A stretch of DNA of 64,000 nucleotides, from the NCBI GenBank assembly GCA_009731375.1, contig BJOX01000123.1, forward strand, positions 297,482-361,481, in the 5' to 3' direction. Each line of letters begins with the position of its first letter. Within the stretch, counting starts at the first letter, position 1. This DNA is from Paulinella micropora. Its lineage: Eukaryota > Cercozoa > Imbricatea > Euglyphida. Made by a program: the position numbers and the translations under genes. This document shows, piece by piece, positions 23,532 through 32,691 of this stretch. The notes under the pieces were generated by a model. That model was not told the origin of the DNA. It saw only the letters and a list, made by a program, of their open reading frames with translations, and did not search any database.

Positions 23532-24914
23532 CCTGACGAAACACGAAACGTTTCGAACTATCTGGAAACCAGAGCCTGTGCTCGAAAAGCTGGAGGCACA
23601 AGTTGATTTTGAATTCAAACATCGAGGCCAATCCGATCATCTCGGACTTGGCCATGGTCGCTACCCAAAAGAACATTCCATCACAGACCGCAAAGACAGG
23701 ATTTTAGAATTAGCTGCTGAGACAATACTTGAGGCAACCACAGTGCATGACATGGACAAAGCCATGCAAGGGTGCTTTCTTCGTTTTGAAGACGCATGCC
23801 CCTTTGACCTGGGCTCGCCTCATCGGAACCCGTAATCCCCGCTTAATCTCTTGGGTCATCAATGCAAGCACAAACTCGGTTATTACCCCCGACCTTAGAC
23901 GTCTGTGGGGAATCATTCCCAACAACAAGTGTGCTCTCTGTTCTGGTCAAGCACATTTATGTCACATCCTCTCCGGTTGCCATGTTGCCCTCAAACAAGG
24001 CCGTTATACCTGGCGTCACGACTCTGTGCTCTGCACTATTGAAGCTCCCCTTCAAAAACACATCGAGAGCCATAACAAACGCTCCCGTATAGACGAAAAT
24101 GAATCAAAGTCTATGTTTGTGAAAGAGGGCGAGCAGAAGTCTAAAGGGCAGTCATTTCATCTTCAATGCCTGCTTGACACCGCAAACGATTGGCAGCTCC
24201 AAACCCAGTACACCGGTTCTGAGCAAGCCTTTCCTGTCCACATCTGTGTCACTGACCTCCGCCCCGATATTGTTGTCTGGTCATTGTCTACCAAGATATG
24301 TATACTGATCGAGCTCACGTGCCCGGTCGAGGAAAACATCCTTGATGCACGAGCCTACAAGACTAACCGATATAATGGGCTCAAATCTCAAATCGAGGAC
24401 AACGGATGGACCTGCCACCTTCGACCAATCGAATGCGGGGCTCGCGGCATGGTATCGTTCTCTGTTCATCGATGTTTCCGCGCCTTGGGTTTTTCACATC
24501 CCCAATCCAAATCCCTTTCCTTCAAGCTATCGTCCTGCGTAGCTCGTTGCTCTTTTGCGATCTATCGCTCCTGTGCAGTCAAAAATTGGACTAATCTTCC
24601 TCTAGTCCGTATCGGTGACTGCATTCCGTCATAGCCGTCCAGTGTTGCATAGCCCGGGCTAGGTCCCTTCGGGGGTTTAGGCCTCATACAATGTCATCAT
24701 TGTAGCTTGCGCAAGCTTACGGTGCTCAAAACACTTGGACTAACGGCTTCCTTTTCTTTCTCTTCTTCCTTATCCTCCCCACTCTCCATTCCTAGATTGC
24801 CTTTTTCTTCAACGTCCTTTCTCCTCTTCTTTTCTCCAGAACACAGTCTACAAATTACTGTTTGATGTGAAACTGCGTTCCTTTGCAAGGACTACATTCC
24901 TTTGCGACATCTCA
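23531..24914 (+). mobile_element. LINE copy 2, longer but 5'-truncated
   Basis: Carries about 700 bp more 5' sequence than copy 1. Coding runs to about 24634, then the same 3' UTR, with a 38-bp deletion relative to copy 1 just after AACACAGTCTA. It ends in GCGACATCTCATC and a short TATC tail that abuts the truncated copia-A. Confidence 0.85.
23533..24634 (+). pseudogene. LINE ORF2 C-terminal half with one frameshift (copy 2)
   Basis: The first part (23533 to about 23800, DHLGLGHGRYPKEH .. DMDKAMQGCFLRFEDA) and the rest (PLTWARLIGTRNPRLISW .. to the stop at 24634) lie in adjacent frames, so one indel occurred near 23797-23803. The second part has a zinc-finger-like CALC..H..HILSGC, followed by ALKQGRYTWRHDSVL, a hallmark of this LINE C-terminus, then the same RPDIVVWS / ELTCPVEENI module as copy 1. 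The reverse transcriptase and apurinic-type endonuclease regions are missing. It lies directly next to copia-A, suggesting a nested insertion. Confidence 0.75.
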
Positions 24915-24946
24915 TCTATCGATCTATCTATCTATCTATCTATCTA
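24915..24946. repeat. Short (TATC)n tail of LINE copy 2
   Basis: TATC tail between the LINE 3' end and the truncation point of copia-A. Confidence 0.9.
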
Positions 24947-25321
24947 TCTTCTGAAAAATAACGCTCGCGGGGTCAGAAGCCACAAGAACATTCTGTGCAC
25001 CATAGCATAAGACATCCCCGGGTTAGGGACTTGGGACTTACTTGCTATGCTTAAAGGGCATATGAGGAGTGGCCGGGTGTGAACAGCCAAAAAGATAAGC
25101 ATCCCTATCAAGCATCTAAGATCATAACGTAATAGGCGATGGTCCTTCTTTAGGGGAGCGGGGTTATCAGAAGTGAATGGTGTTTTAGCCGGTATCTCCT
25201 TCATGTAACCCAACTCCTCCAAAATCAACAACTCATACTTACGTTGATGCAGAGTAATCCCCTTTTCAGACTGGATGATCTGAATGTGTTGAATTCGGTG
25301 GCTTTGCCTAGGTCCTTGCAC
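24944..25321 (-). pseudogene. copia-A RT C-terminal segment
   Basis: Contains KGITLHQRKYELLILEELGY and a downstream stretch equivalent to copia-B HQRKYQLQVLREFGY through GSLLYLAKMTRPD (here CLIGMLIFLAVHTRP). It is out of frame with the preceding RT ORF (25225-26004), so a frameshift separates them near 25300. It stops at the element truncation, before RNase H. Confidence 0.7.
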
Positions 25322-26004
25322 CGGAATCCTCTCTTTTCGAACAACTTCACCATCCTGGTGTGCTTTTCTTGTGACGCAGCGTGACAGCCATCGACGTGAA
25401 AGGACACCAATTGGGTAGTTTGGGGGCTACTCCCATGCTTTACAAAAGAGGCTCTGTCTAACGTGAGAGGCTTGAATTTGTGTTCGGTAATGAGCTCCCC
25501 GGACAGTACGTCGTACCAAAGACGGCCTGCCTCCGGATGGCCGTATAGGGCCTTCTTCAGAAGCCAGATATAGTCCGCAGTCTGAAATTCGGCCGGCGGT
25601 TTGACATATATGTCGTATGGGAGATTCGCATGCAGATAGGCAGTCGTGAAATCTATCAGCCATAAATCTATTCCGAAAAAGGCTGCATAGGCTACCATGA
25701 GCAAAATGGTCCTGTGCTGGGCTGTGGGAGAGTAAGTCTTTCTGGGATTGTACTGAGCGTAAGCTTTCAGGAGGTCCCCTCGCAGGGTTATCCGGGCTTT
25801 GTGGAATTCATCCGCAGTACCTTGTTGTTTTACCGTATCTATCCATTTTATAGGAATGATTGGTGTGCCCGACATTTTCGCTTCGCTCACTTTTCGCCAA
25901 ACAAATGCTTTTAGTTCTTTGAGCTGTTCGAATTCCTTTTGTCTAGCTTGCTTACGGTCTTTTGGTTTCTGTACTACTGGGAATTCCGGGAATTTCTCAC
26001 TCAC
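25225..26004 (-). pseudogene. copia-A reverse transcriptase, catalytic mutant
   Basis: RVT_2-type (copia) reverse transcriptase: KWIDTVK, KARITLRGDLLKA, the motif A region LIDFTTAYLHANL, then LLKKALYGHPEAGRLWYDVL. The catalytic box that should read (Y/H)VDD is HVDG here (second Asp to Gly, codon at 25387-25389 on the plus strand). In copia-B the same site is HVDD. This alone would abolish polymerisation. The N-terminal methionine is arbitrary because the domain belongs to a polyprotein. Confidence 0.8.
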
Positions 26005-26209
26005 GAGACAATACTCCGCCCGATTTTCCTCCCGGGCACATACCGCGACATGAGCTCTCGCCCTCTTCCCCGTGATAATGTTTTCATTCGAAATTTCCGC
26101 CTGTTCGTGTGATCTCCATCCCGGTTTATGTGCCGCTCTCTGCTCCTCTACCCTCTCCCTCTCCCCCTCGACAAACGCAAATTCTGAGGTGACCTCAATG
26201 CCGGGACCG

Positions 26210-26581
26210 TTAGTATTGAGATCCGATCAGAGTTTTTGTTGGTCGACAAGGGTGGTGGTGCAGTTGCGGCTTTTGCTCACGCGGTTCGGGCATAGCTTCT
26301 GACTGTTGTGGGGCTTTGGCATATTTGACGATTTCTGTGTCTAATATCTTATCCGTGACGCCGTCGTCAAACAAGACGCTATGCGCGGGAAAGCGTTTAG
26401 ATTTACGGGTAACGGGAGCAGACGGGGCTGTTGCTGTCCCCCGTCGTATCGCTGTCTCCCATTTATCCACGTAAGTCAATCTAGCCCACTGCTCCCCAAA
26501 AGCCCTTGCCGGGATTTCCACATACGTTCCGGACAACCTTTGTCTTTCTTTGGGCTTACGCCCCCTTCTTGCTTTCTTCAT
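26210..26581 (-). pseudogene. copia-A integrase-RT linker
   Basis: 123 codons rich in Lys/Arg, ending with DKILDTEIVKYAKAPQQSE, which parallels copia-B EKMLDSEIKKYAIIPQES at the same position between integrase and RT. It overlaps the integrase frame by 4 bp and is out of frame with both neighbours. Confidence 0.6.
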
Positions 26582-27423
26582 CTCCTACCGGGGGACCTTC
26601 TCCCCCTGCCGGAATCTCTCCTCCCGGGTCCTCCTCTGAAACGATTCCTTGATCTTCTGGGGTCGTTTGTTGCGATAGGGGAGGGGGGGGGCTGTTGCCA
26701 ATTATTATTAACAGAGAACATCTCACCCTCAACATCATCTCTCTCGAGAGATTTAGATGCCCCCCTCTTCCCTAGTCTCCAAACGTCAAAGATAACATCA
26801 CGGACATTACTTTTCCTCGCAACCGGATCATATACGCGATAATACCTGTTGTTTCTTTCATACCTGAGAAATAAAACTTTCCTCCCCCTCTCACCTTTGC
26901 CCCTCTTTGCGTCTACTTTCATGTACGCCAAACATCCAATGGGGCGCAAATGACGCAAAAGGGGTTTTCTCTTATGAACAATTTCGTAAGGAGATTTCCC
27001 CTTAAAAGGGCCGTGGGCAAGAGGTAAGAGGTTGCCAAAATAAGTGGAAGCTTTCTCCGTCCCAGTCCACATGGACTCAGGAAGATCGGCGTCGCTGTGA
27101 ACTGCCCTTGCGGGTCCGCCGCACGTCTGGTGGGCTCGTTCTATTTTAGCAACCGCCTGTTTCTCCCCCGTCGGAGCCTCAAGGAGGACCGGTTGATTTA
27201 CATCAATCCAAGTCTGAAACTCCTTGTAGTTACCACATTCCTGGTCACAAGTCAAGAATTTCACTTTTCTTCCCGTATGCCGTTCAAAGAATGCAACGGC
27301 CTTAAGAAAGCATGTGAAAAACTCATTCTTATGTCTCAGATAATAGTCTAACTCAAACCCAGATGCAAAACATTTGACGGTGAACTTGTACCTTTCCCGT
27401 CCCACGATAAGGTATTCCACCAA
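26578..27423 (-). pseudogene. copia-A integrase catalytic core (second half) and C-terminus
   Basis: Contains the second catalytic acid in LTCDQECGNYKEF and the Glu in AVAKIERAHQT (copia equivalent of N-x2-ER-x-N), then LPLAHGPFKGKSPYEIVHKRKP and the copia C-terminal signature YRVYDPVARKSNVRDVIFD. It is separated from the N-terminal half (27348-27815) by a frameshift. Confidence 0.75.
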
Positions 27424-27815
27424 CCCTGGGTATCCATTGTTATGTGAACCCCAGGGTGGCGTTCTACCGCATGGTGGTTGTCTTTGAAATGGGGCACTCT
27501 CTTTATCTTATTCTTTAAGCACCACTCACATCTCATTACTCGTTCCCTCCACTCTCTCCCCACTATCTTTACTCCCATATAGTTAGCTATTCGCTCCATG
27601 GCTTTTACCCCTCTGTGCTTACACATACGATGGAACACAGTGGCATGTATGTTTTCATGATAGTGAGGACGAACAACAGGACATAAAGCTTTACTGCCTA
27701 GTGCTTTATCTCTCTTACTCTCAGCCCTCTCATCTTTCTCGTGATCTATCTCAGTAGAATACGGTACGTATGTATTAGGTACGTCACATCGCCAACCACA
27801 AATGCACGGTGACAA
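27348..27815 (-). pseudogene. copia-A integrase zinc-binding domain and first catalytic Asp
   Basis: GAG_pre-integrase HHCC domain: FHRMCKHRG, then CEWCLKN, followed by HPGVHITMDTQG with the first Asp of the DDE triad. It overlaps the following frame by 76 bp, so an indel lies within 27348-27423. Confidence 0.75.
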
Positions 27816-27878
27816 TAAACAGTATGCGTCATGGTATGTAGGTGGGTTGGTTTTCTGAGAAAGATGAGAGGTGGGTTG

Positions 27879-28523
27879 TCAAGCTTGTCCCCCCGGGTCC
27901 GACGTGACACTGTCGTCATCGTCGGGCTCGGGAGTCTCACTTGTGGTGGGGGGCATAGTAGTAAAGGTACTTGTGGGCTCATACCACTCGTTAGGATTGA
28001 GAGGTGGGGTGCCCGGGGCATCAAACACCGTCAAGTGGTTTGGGAGTGCTCTCCCTCTAGCCACGCATTGGTCTTTCGTAATCAGAATAGGCTTCCTGAG
28101 CACTATCACTTGATTGTTTTGGTGTATGACGGCGAAACCCTTACGAACCCATGCCGAAGTAGCCACCAACCCGTACTTTAGGTGCGGGTTGTAGGTGGTG
28201 TGGGCATCAAGGACATTGACTTCTTCCCCATGAGCTCCCGACAGATTCATTAAGACTTTTCCTTTGCACTCGGTTCTAATGCTTCCTTTCGCTATGCGGA
28301 ACTTCTGTGGAGCTCTAAGGCTAACAAATGTAGACTTATCTGGGGACTGTGCACCACTATCGTCTAACCACACTATATTGCTACTGTCAGTTCTGTGGTC
28401 AGAGTTATTGTCCATCAACATGATAGAGCATTCAGAGTGTGGTTGTTCGGGGAATGAAATGGTGGTGTCTGTGTCTGATGGGCTGCGTGGTTCGTCTTCT
28501 TCTGGTGTCACTCCACCCAACAC
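27879..28523 (-). pseudogene. copia-A protease
   Basis: Pepsin-like retroelement protease: WLDDSGAQSPDKS gives the catalytic D-S-G box, and HLKYGLVATSAWVRKG is the downstream copia protease stretch (copia-B: RLPVNIASTGRMDHVH). About 214 codons, out of frame with the integrase ORF. Confidence 0.7.
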
Positions 28524-28641
28524 ATCCTCGAGATCCTCTACCTCCTACCATGTACGGGAAAGAAGAAACGATGCCTCGTGCAAACGGGTTGTTGTGTTTG
28601 GTAGCAAGGGTAAGGACACAGTCGTGCATGGCGTAATATAG

Positions 28642-29238
28642 TTATGTATAGAATTCATCATATTCCCCCTCCTGGCTTGTAATCAACCCGTCTGTCACTG
28701 TTCTACTCTTAAGCCCCTGATTGAGAGCAGTAACCAAGCGTTGTATTTCTTCGATGGGAGGTAGTCCTCCACCTCTTAACACCCGCTTTCCGTCCCTTAC
28801 CCAAACGTTACTATCCTCAGCTCTACCTGGCTCTCCCTCTTCCATGACCTTAGGGGGTCCAAATAAAGATGATGAGGATGTATCAGATAGTGCAGTGGTA
28901 GGTTGAGAAGACGAAGTGTGGGTCAAAGTTGGTACAGACAAAGTAGGTACAGACGGTTTACTCTCTACTGCTCTCCCCCCTCCTACTCCTACTCCCCCTA
29001 CTCCTACTCCTACTTTCACTTCTACTACCCCTGCTCCTACTCCACCTACTCCTTCCCCTATTTCTCCCACTCCTTCTGTGGATGTATTAGTGGTAGTGGT
29101 AGTAGTAGTAGTAGTAGCATTAGTAGTAGTAGTAGTAGGTGTGCAAAGAGATGTAGTTGCATTGTTGGATTGAGCAGGGTTGATGCTTGCTTTCCACAAG
29201 GTGATGTGTGTAAACAAAGTGGCAGGTTCGTAATACAT
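28642..29238 (-). pseudogene. copia-A gag-pol spacer region
   Basis: Low-complexity Thr/Val/Gly run, then GLPPIEEIQRLVTALNQGLKSRTV, which corresponds in position to the helical stretch preceding the protease in copia-B (IAQIAQQLTTTCIRE). No separate function can be stated. Confidence 0.45.
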
Positions 29239-29288
29239 AAGTTCAATTTTTCTCTGTACTTGCTCAATATTTCCCCTCTCTTCCTTTC

Positions 29289-30284
29289 TTGATCAACATG
29301 AAGCGAGCAAAAGTCATGATCTATCAGTCTAGCAGCACACTTCCCACCCTGCACCCCCTTTCTTGCCGCTCCCAGTCTCCACGAGCACCTAACTCCTGTA
29401 TCTGGCACTGTCACAAGAAGAAAGAAGGAGAAGGAGCAAAGAAGAAGAAGAAGGAAGGCAGCAGAGGAGAGGGGCGAAAGCTGAAAGCAGCAGACTTCAT
29501 TAAAAAGAAGAAAATGATAAGCTTAAACGCAGAATCATCTGACTCCTCTAACTCACCCTCTCACTCAGAAAGTGAAGAAGAAGATGAACCCCCAACTAAC
29601 CAATCTTCTTCTGAGTCTGGAGAAGAATCAGAAGTAGATGGTGAGTTGGGGATTCACCACATGGCAATCATGATGATGGGGAGACTGAGAGAAGATGATA
29701 GTGGTGTGTGTGTCGAGGCAGACAACCCCCCACCCTCAAACAACACCCCCATGCCACTTTTATCTCATGCATCTAAGCCACCTGGCGCAAGAAGTAGAGA
29801 GGGAGGAGGTGTTGAGGGCGGTGTGCGTAGAGGAGAGCAGAAAGGACATGCATCATCTACCCAAAATGACTCCACACACACTCGCCCCACTATTCCACCC
29901 CTTCACGAGAATAAGTTTTTGACCACCCTTGATATGGCTGGCGACCCAACTCCCCTAAACCAAATCATACCTTTGGAAGGGAATTGGGCCCTCAGACGTA
30001 CAAGGGTAGGATACGTAAAATTACTCGTGAAAAAATACAACCCAGTCACATTACGAGAAGTAGGTGGCCCACCCCTCAACCTCCACGGTAGACCAGTGCG
30101 TGTAGTTGACTGTCACGTCACAAGTAGTAAGCAGTGTGAGGTGTCTGTCTGTCTTCTCACTCTGACTGTCCTCTCTCTTCTCCTTCCCACGCAACTTCTC
30201 AGAGACCCTAGTTCTCCTTCTTATTGGGCATTTCAAGGGACCATGTCCATCCTTGGGACAGTCCTTGAGTTGACACCTGACTAG
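29289..30284 (+). other. Antisense ORF within copia-A
   Basis: A 331-codon ORF on the strand opposite to gag/pol. It starts at 29289, overlaps the gag 3' end by 234 bp, and all sense-strand frames in 29420-30050 are broken. Its translation is highly charged (KKKK tracts, then SSDSSNSPSHSESEEEDE). That can be real, or a mirror of biased sense-strand composition. Antisense ORFs are known in some plant LTR retrotransposons, which is the only precedent I can offer. No domain recognised. Confidence 0.3.
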
Positions 30285-31361
30285 ACAGAAAGCAATCTTA
30301 TGGTCAGGGGACAGACAGTTCCAACAAATACTGTCCTCCCCCTCACCATAAGCCTGTGAAGGCTTGCTCTTTTTCTTGCCCTGAGCTATCCCTGCTACTG
30401 TGTTGATAGTGATAGGGTCGCTCTTTGAACTACCAGATCCATATAGCTTTCGCATTCTAGTTTCTGATACGTTGCTTTGAGCTAACTGCTCCACTGCCTT
30501 GATGAATTCAGGCAGCTTAGGTCTTTGAGTAGGTAAGAGAGGACACCAAGTGTTGCGATAGTAGGCTTGATAGACAGGTAGGTGTTTTAATTTCTTCATG
30601 ATCATGCCTGTCTTCATCATCTCTGGTATCACTCCCATCGTCTTTTCTTGTGTTTTGATAGTCGTGAGATAGTCAGCTAGCCAGCCACTCACCTCACTAA
30701 CCTTCTTAGGGTACGAGTGGTATAGGTTTTCCTGGTCCTCTTCAAACCTTATGAGGTCAAGACCTCCATAATGTTTTTTAAGGGCGAGGAAACACTTTAC
30801 GCCGTCCGTATCCCCCTGCCTCATTATAGTCATCACCTTCCTATCGTGAGCACATGATTGAAGTAGGAAGGCATAAAGCAATCTGTTTAGCTTAGCTTCT
30901 TTCTCTTTCGTGTAATATCTGGCTCCCAATTGTAATGCAAATAGCGGTGACGGCTTACTCCCCCTCGTCAACACAGGTATTTGGGATTTTAGGTCCGTAG
31001 GTATAACAGTGGCGGGGGCAGAGGCAGTTTTTGCACTTGCAGTTTCTTGACCCTCTTCTTTCTTTCCCTTGTCTTTCTCCTCTACCTTTACTACTACTGT
31101 CTGTTCTTCGTCCTCTTCTTCTTCCTCTTCCTTTGCATGTGATTTGAAGGGTGCATCTGAAGGGGAATCAGGTCGTACAGGTAGTTGTATAGGTTTGGCT
31201 AAGGGATGAGTCTCAAAGCCCGGAATTATGGAAAGGATTTCTGGGTGAGTGACACCTATAACTGATGTAAAGGTGTACTCAAACAGCTCCCATTCTTTTC
31301 CATGATTGAACTTTGGAGGGTCTAGCCTCATTTTTACTAAGTCAGAACCTTGATACGCCAT
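30051..31361 (-). CDS. gag: copia-A Gag
   Basis: 436 codons from ATG at 31361. An upstream TTG-initiated extension would run into the primer-binding site, so the ATG is preferred. N-terminal KFNHGKEWELFEYTF resembles the start of copia Gag. An acidic/Lys-rich linker follows (about residues 75-110). The central part, RLLYAFLLQSCAHDRKVM..FLALKKHYGG, resembles the UBN2-type Gag core. A CCHC zinc knuckle, CWNCLSPDHKIAFC (C-x2-C-x4-H-x4-C), comes near the C-terminus, with a second C/H-rich patch after it. Role: capsid assembly and RNA packaging. This is the only uninterrupted module of copia-A. Confidence 0.75.
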   Translation of the reverse strand: MAYQGSDLVKMRLDPPKFNHGKEWELFEYTFTSVIGVTHPEILSIIPGFETHPLAKPIQLPVRPDSPSDAPFKSHAKEEEEEEDEEQTVVVKVEEKDKGKKEEGQETASAKTASAPATVIPTDLKSQIPVLTRGSKPSPLFALQLGARYYTKEKEAKLNRLLYAFLLQSCAHDRKVMTIMRQGDTDGVKCFLALKKHYGGLDLIRFEEDQENLYHSYPKKVSEVSGWLADYLTTIKTQEKTMGVIPEMMKTGMIMKKLKHLPVYQAYYRNTWCPLLPTQRPKLPEFIKAVEQLAQSNVSETRMRKLYGSGSSKSDPITINTVAGIAQGKKKSKPSQAYGEGEDSICWNCLSPDHKIAFCLVRCQLKDCPKDGHGPLKCPIRRRTRVSEKLRGKEKREDSQSEKTDRHLTLLTTCDVTVNYTHWSTVEVEGWATYFS

Positions 31362-31398
31362 ATTGTTCGGGCGTACCAAGGGCGGAAGGTAGGAGGGA

Positions 31399-31412
31399 GG
31401 CTCGACTACCAA
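31399..31412 (-). promoter_or_regulatory. copia-A putative primer-binding site
   Basis: On the minus strand TTGGTAGTCGAGCC follows GAAAGCAACA. A PBS complementary to a tRNA 3' end begins TGG, as here. The matching tRNA (3' end GGCUCGACUACCA) is not identified. This differs from the copia-B site. Confidence 0.4.
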
Positions 31413-31851
31413 TGTTGCTTTCTCTGTGAGTAGAGAAGCGAGATAGAGTTAGGAAATAAAATAGATATTGACGATCTGATAATAACTAGCTGGCAGCCTT
31501 CCGCACAATCCGCCTAGTCTGACTGGTGGTAGCCTTTCGCACACACACCAGACTGGTGGTAGCCTTCCGCACACACACCAGATTCAAATATTTGGTGACA
31601 GCCTTCCGCACGTACACCAGTTCGTATTTTCGGTGGTAGCCTTCCGCACACACACCGATAGTACTCAATAAGTAAATAAAGTCTACTAGACCTAACGTTC
31701 ACGCTACAAGCCTCTATAGCATGTGAGACTAACTTAATAATCTGCAGTATACTTGCTGTGTCCTACAGTAGATACTTTATTGAGAAAAGGGCGCCAAGGG
31801 ACGGCCTAATTATATACTAGGCCGGACATACGTAATGGCTCTAACGACACA
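31413..31851 (-). repeat. copia-A putative 5' LTR
   Basis: Inferred from its position next to the PBS and from possible TGTG..AACA termini on the minus strand. No second LTR exists for confirmation. Internally there are a TATA-like sequence within an inverted repeat (GGCCTA..TAGGCC, 31803-31823), an AATAAA signal (minus strand, 31776-31781), and about five tandem ~28-bp units containing GTGCGGAAGGCT (31490-31660). Confidence 0.4.
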
Positions 31852-31978
31852 CATTACATATGCCGGCCCATACTGACTATCCTGTTAATTATATGAATAG
31901 GTCTAACATCATGTGCATCCGGATCGACAGGGGTTGATTGCAGGGGCTGAGGCGGCTTTAAATTTACAGTAGTAGTAA

Positions 31979-32272
31979 GTCAGAGGATCAGGCTGTCAAC
32001 TTGCGGGAACACAGGAGCGGCAGGGGCAGCCTGATGGCACGGTATCAATTACTGGTACGGCACAAACGATAGAGGATTTAGAACGAGAACACGATCGCAC
32101 TCATGGCATCTATGAACAGGATCGGCCTCAGCGGGAAGAGGAAACGCGTCCGCGCAAATTTAACAGCGACGATGACATGAGGATAGTGGGGGAGTCTCCA
32201 CAGCAGGAAACTTATATCGTGAGCACAGCCGAGTCACATGCCCTGCAGACAATAGCAGTCACACTCAGCTAA
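31979..32272 (+). pseudogene. Open C-terminal coding fragment upstream of copia-B
   Basis: No ATG, 97 codons open to a TAA at 32270-32272, six bases before the copia-B LTR. The translation is hydrophilic, with DLEREHDRTHGIYEQD and RKFNSDDDMRIVGESP. It might be the end of another retroelement ORF or of a host gene into which copia-B inserted. Nothing recognised. Confidence 0.3.
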
Positions 32273-32278
32273 ACCAAG

Positions 32279-32676
32279 CGTTATTCCTATTTCGTTTCCG
32301 ACGTTACCCGGAATTACCGTTACCTGGGTAGTTTAATTTGTCATAAGGACGGATAGATCTAATTCCACTTAATTATTTAGTGATACAGTGGACATTATAC
32401 TTTGCCACTCTAGTGGCAGTATTAACTTAATCAGTCTTAGTATAAATTTCTAGATAAGTAGGGACACAGTCATTATATTTCAAATCTTCCCTCCACCTTG
32501 TTTGAAAGTTCCGTTACGCTTATCTTAGTTTTGCGACGTGTCGTCTGTAGTTGTCAGAAATCACTTTATTGAAATGCCTTCCCTTACTTTGGTTACTGTA
32601 TTAGAGACACAGGACCGCTAGACTCTGAAAGGAATCGGTAAAGGCCTCTCTAAATGAGCATGCTGAGTTGCTCAAA
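32279..32676 (+). repeat. copia-B 5' LTR
   Basis: Aligned end to end with 39255-39652. It begins CGTTATTCC and ends TTGCTCAAA, which is not the usual TG..CA. One base on either side is ambiguous because the flanks happen to agree. Confidence 0.85.
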
Positions 32677-32691
32677 GGTTATGAGCCTTGA
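32677..32691 (+). promoter_or_regulatory. copia-B primer-binding site, initiator tRNA-Met anticodon type
   Basis: Immediately after the LTR, GGTTATGAGCC is the exact complement of GGCTCATAACC, the anticodon-loop region of initiator tRNA-Met as known in yeast (CAU anticodon). It does not start with TGG, so it does not match a tRNA 3' end. Drosophila copia primes from a tRNA-iMet fragment cleaved at this loop, and the same logic would apply here. Confidence 0.65.

Larger units (their letters stand above)
24947..31851 (-). mobile_element. Ty1/copia retrotransposon copia-A, truncated and decayed
   Basis: Minus-strand element with, in order, a putative 5' LTR, gag with CCHC knuckle, protease, integrase and the N-terminal two-thirds of RT. 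The PR-IN-RT order identifies the Ty1/copia superfamily. RNase H and the 3' LTR are missing. The truncation lies at the LINE copy 2 tail. Coding is split over at least six frame segments and the RT catalytic motif is altered, so it is inactive. It is clearly diverged from copia-B (a different family of the same superfamily). Confidence 0.85.

Noticed and set aside
25714-26842. Plus-strand ORFs of 66-153 codons inside copia-A
   Set aside because: They are shadows of the minus-strand integrase and RT frames, which carry recognisable motifs.
28903-29292. Plus-strand ORF of 129 codons (Tyr/Ser-rich)
   Set aside because: It is the antisense of the low-complexity Thr/Val/Gly spacer of copia-A. Composition reflects the sense strand.
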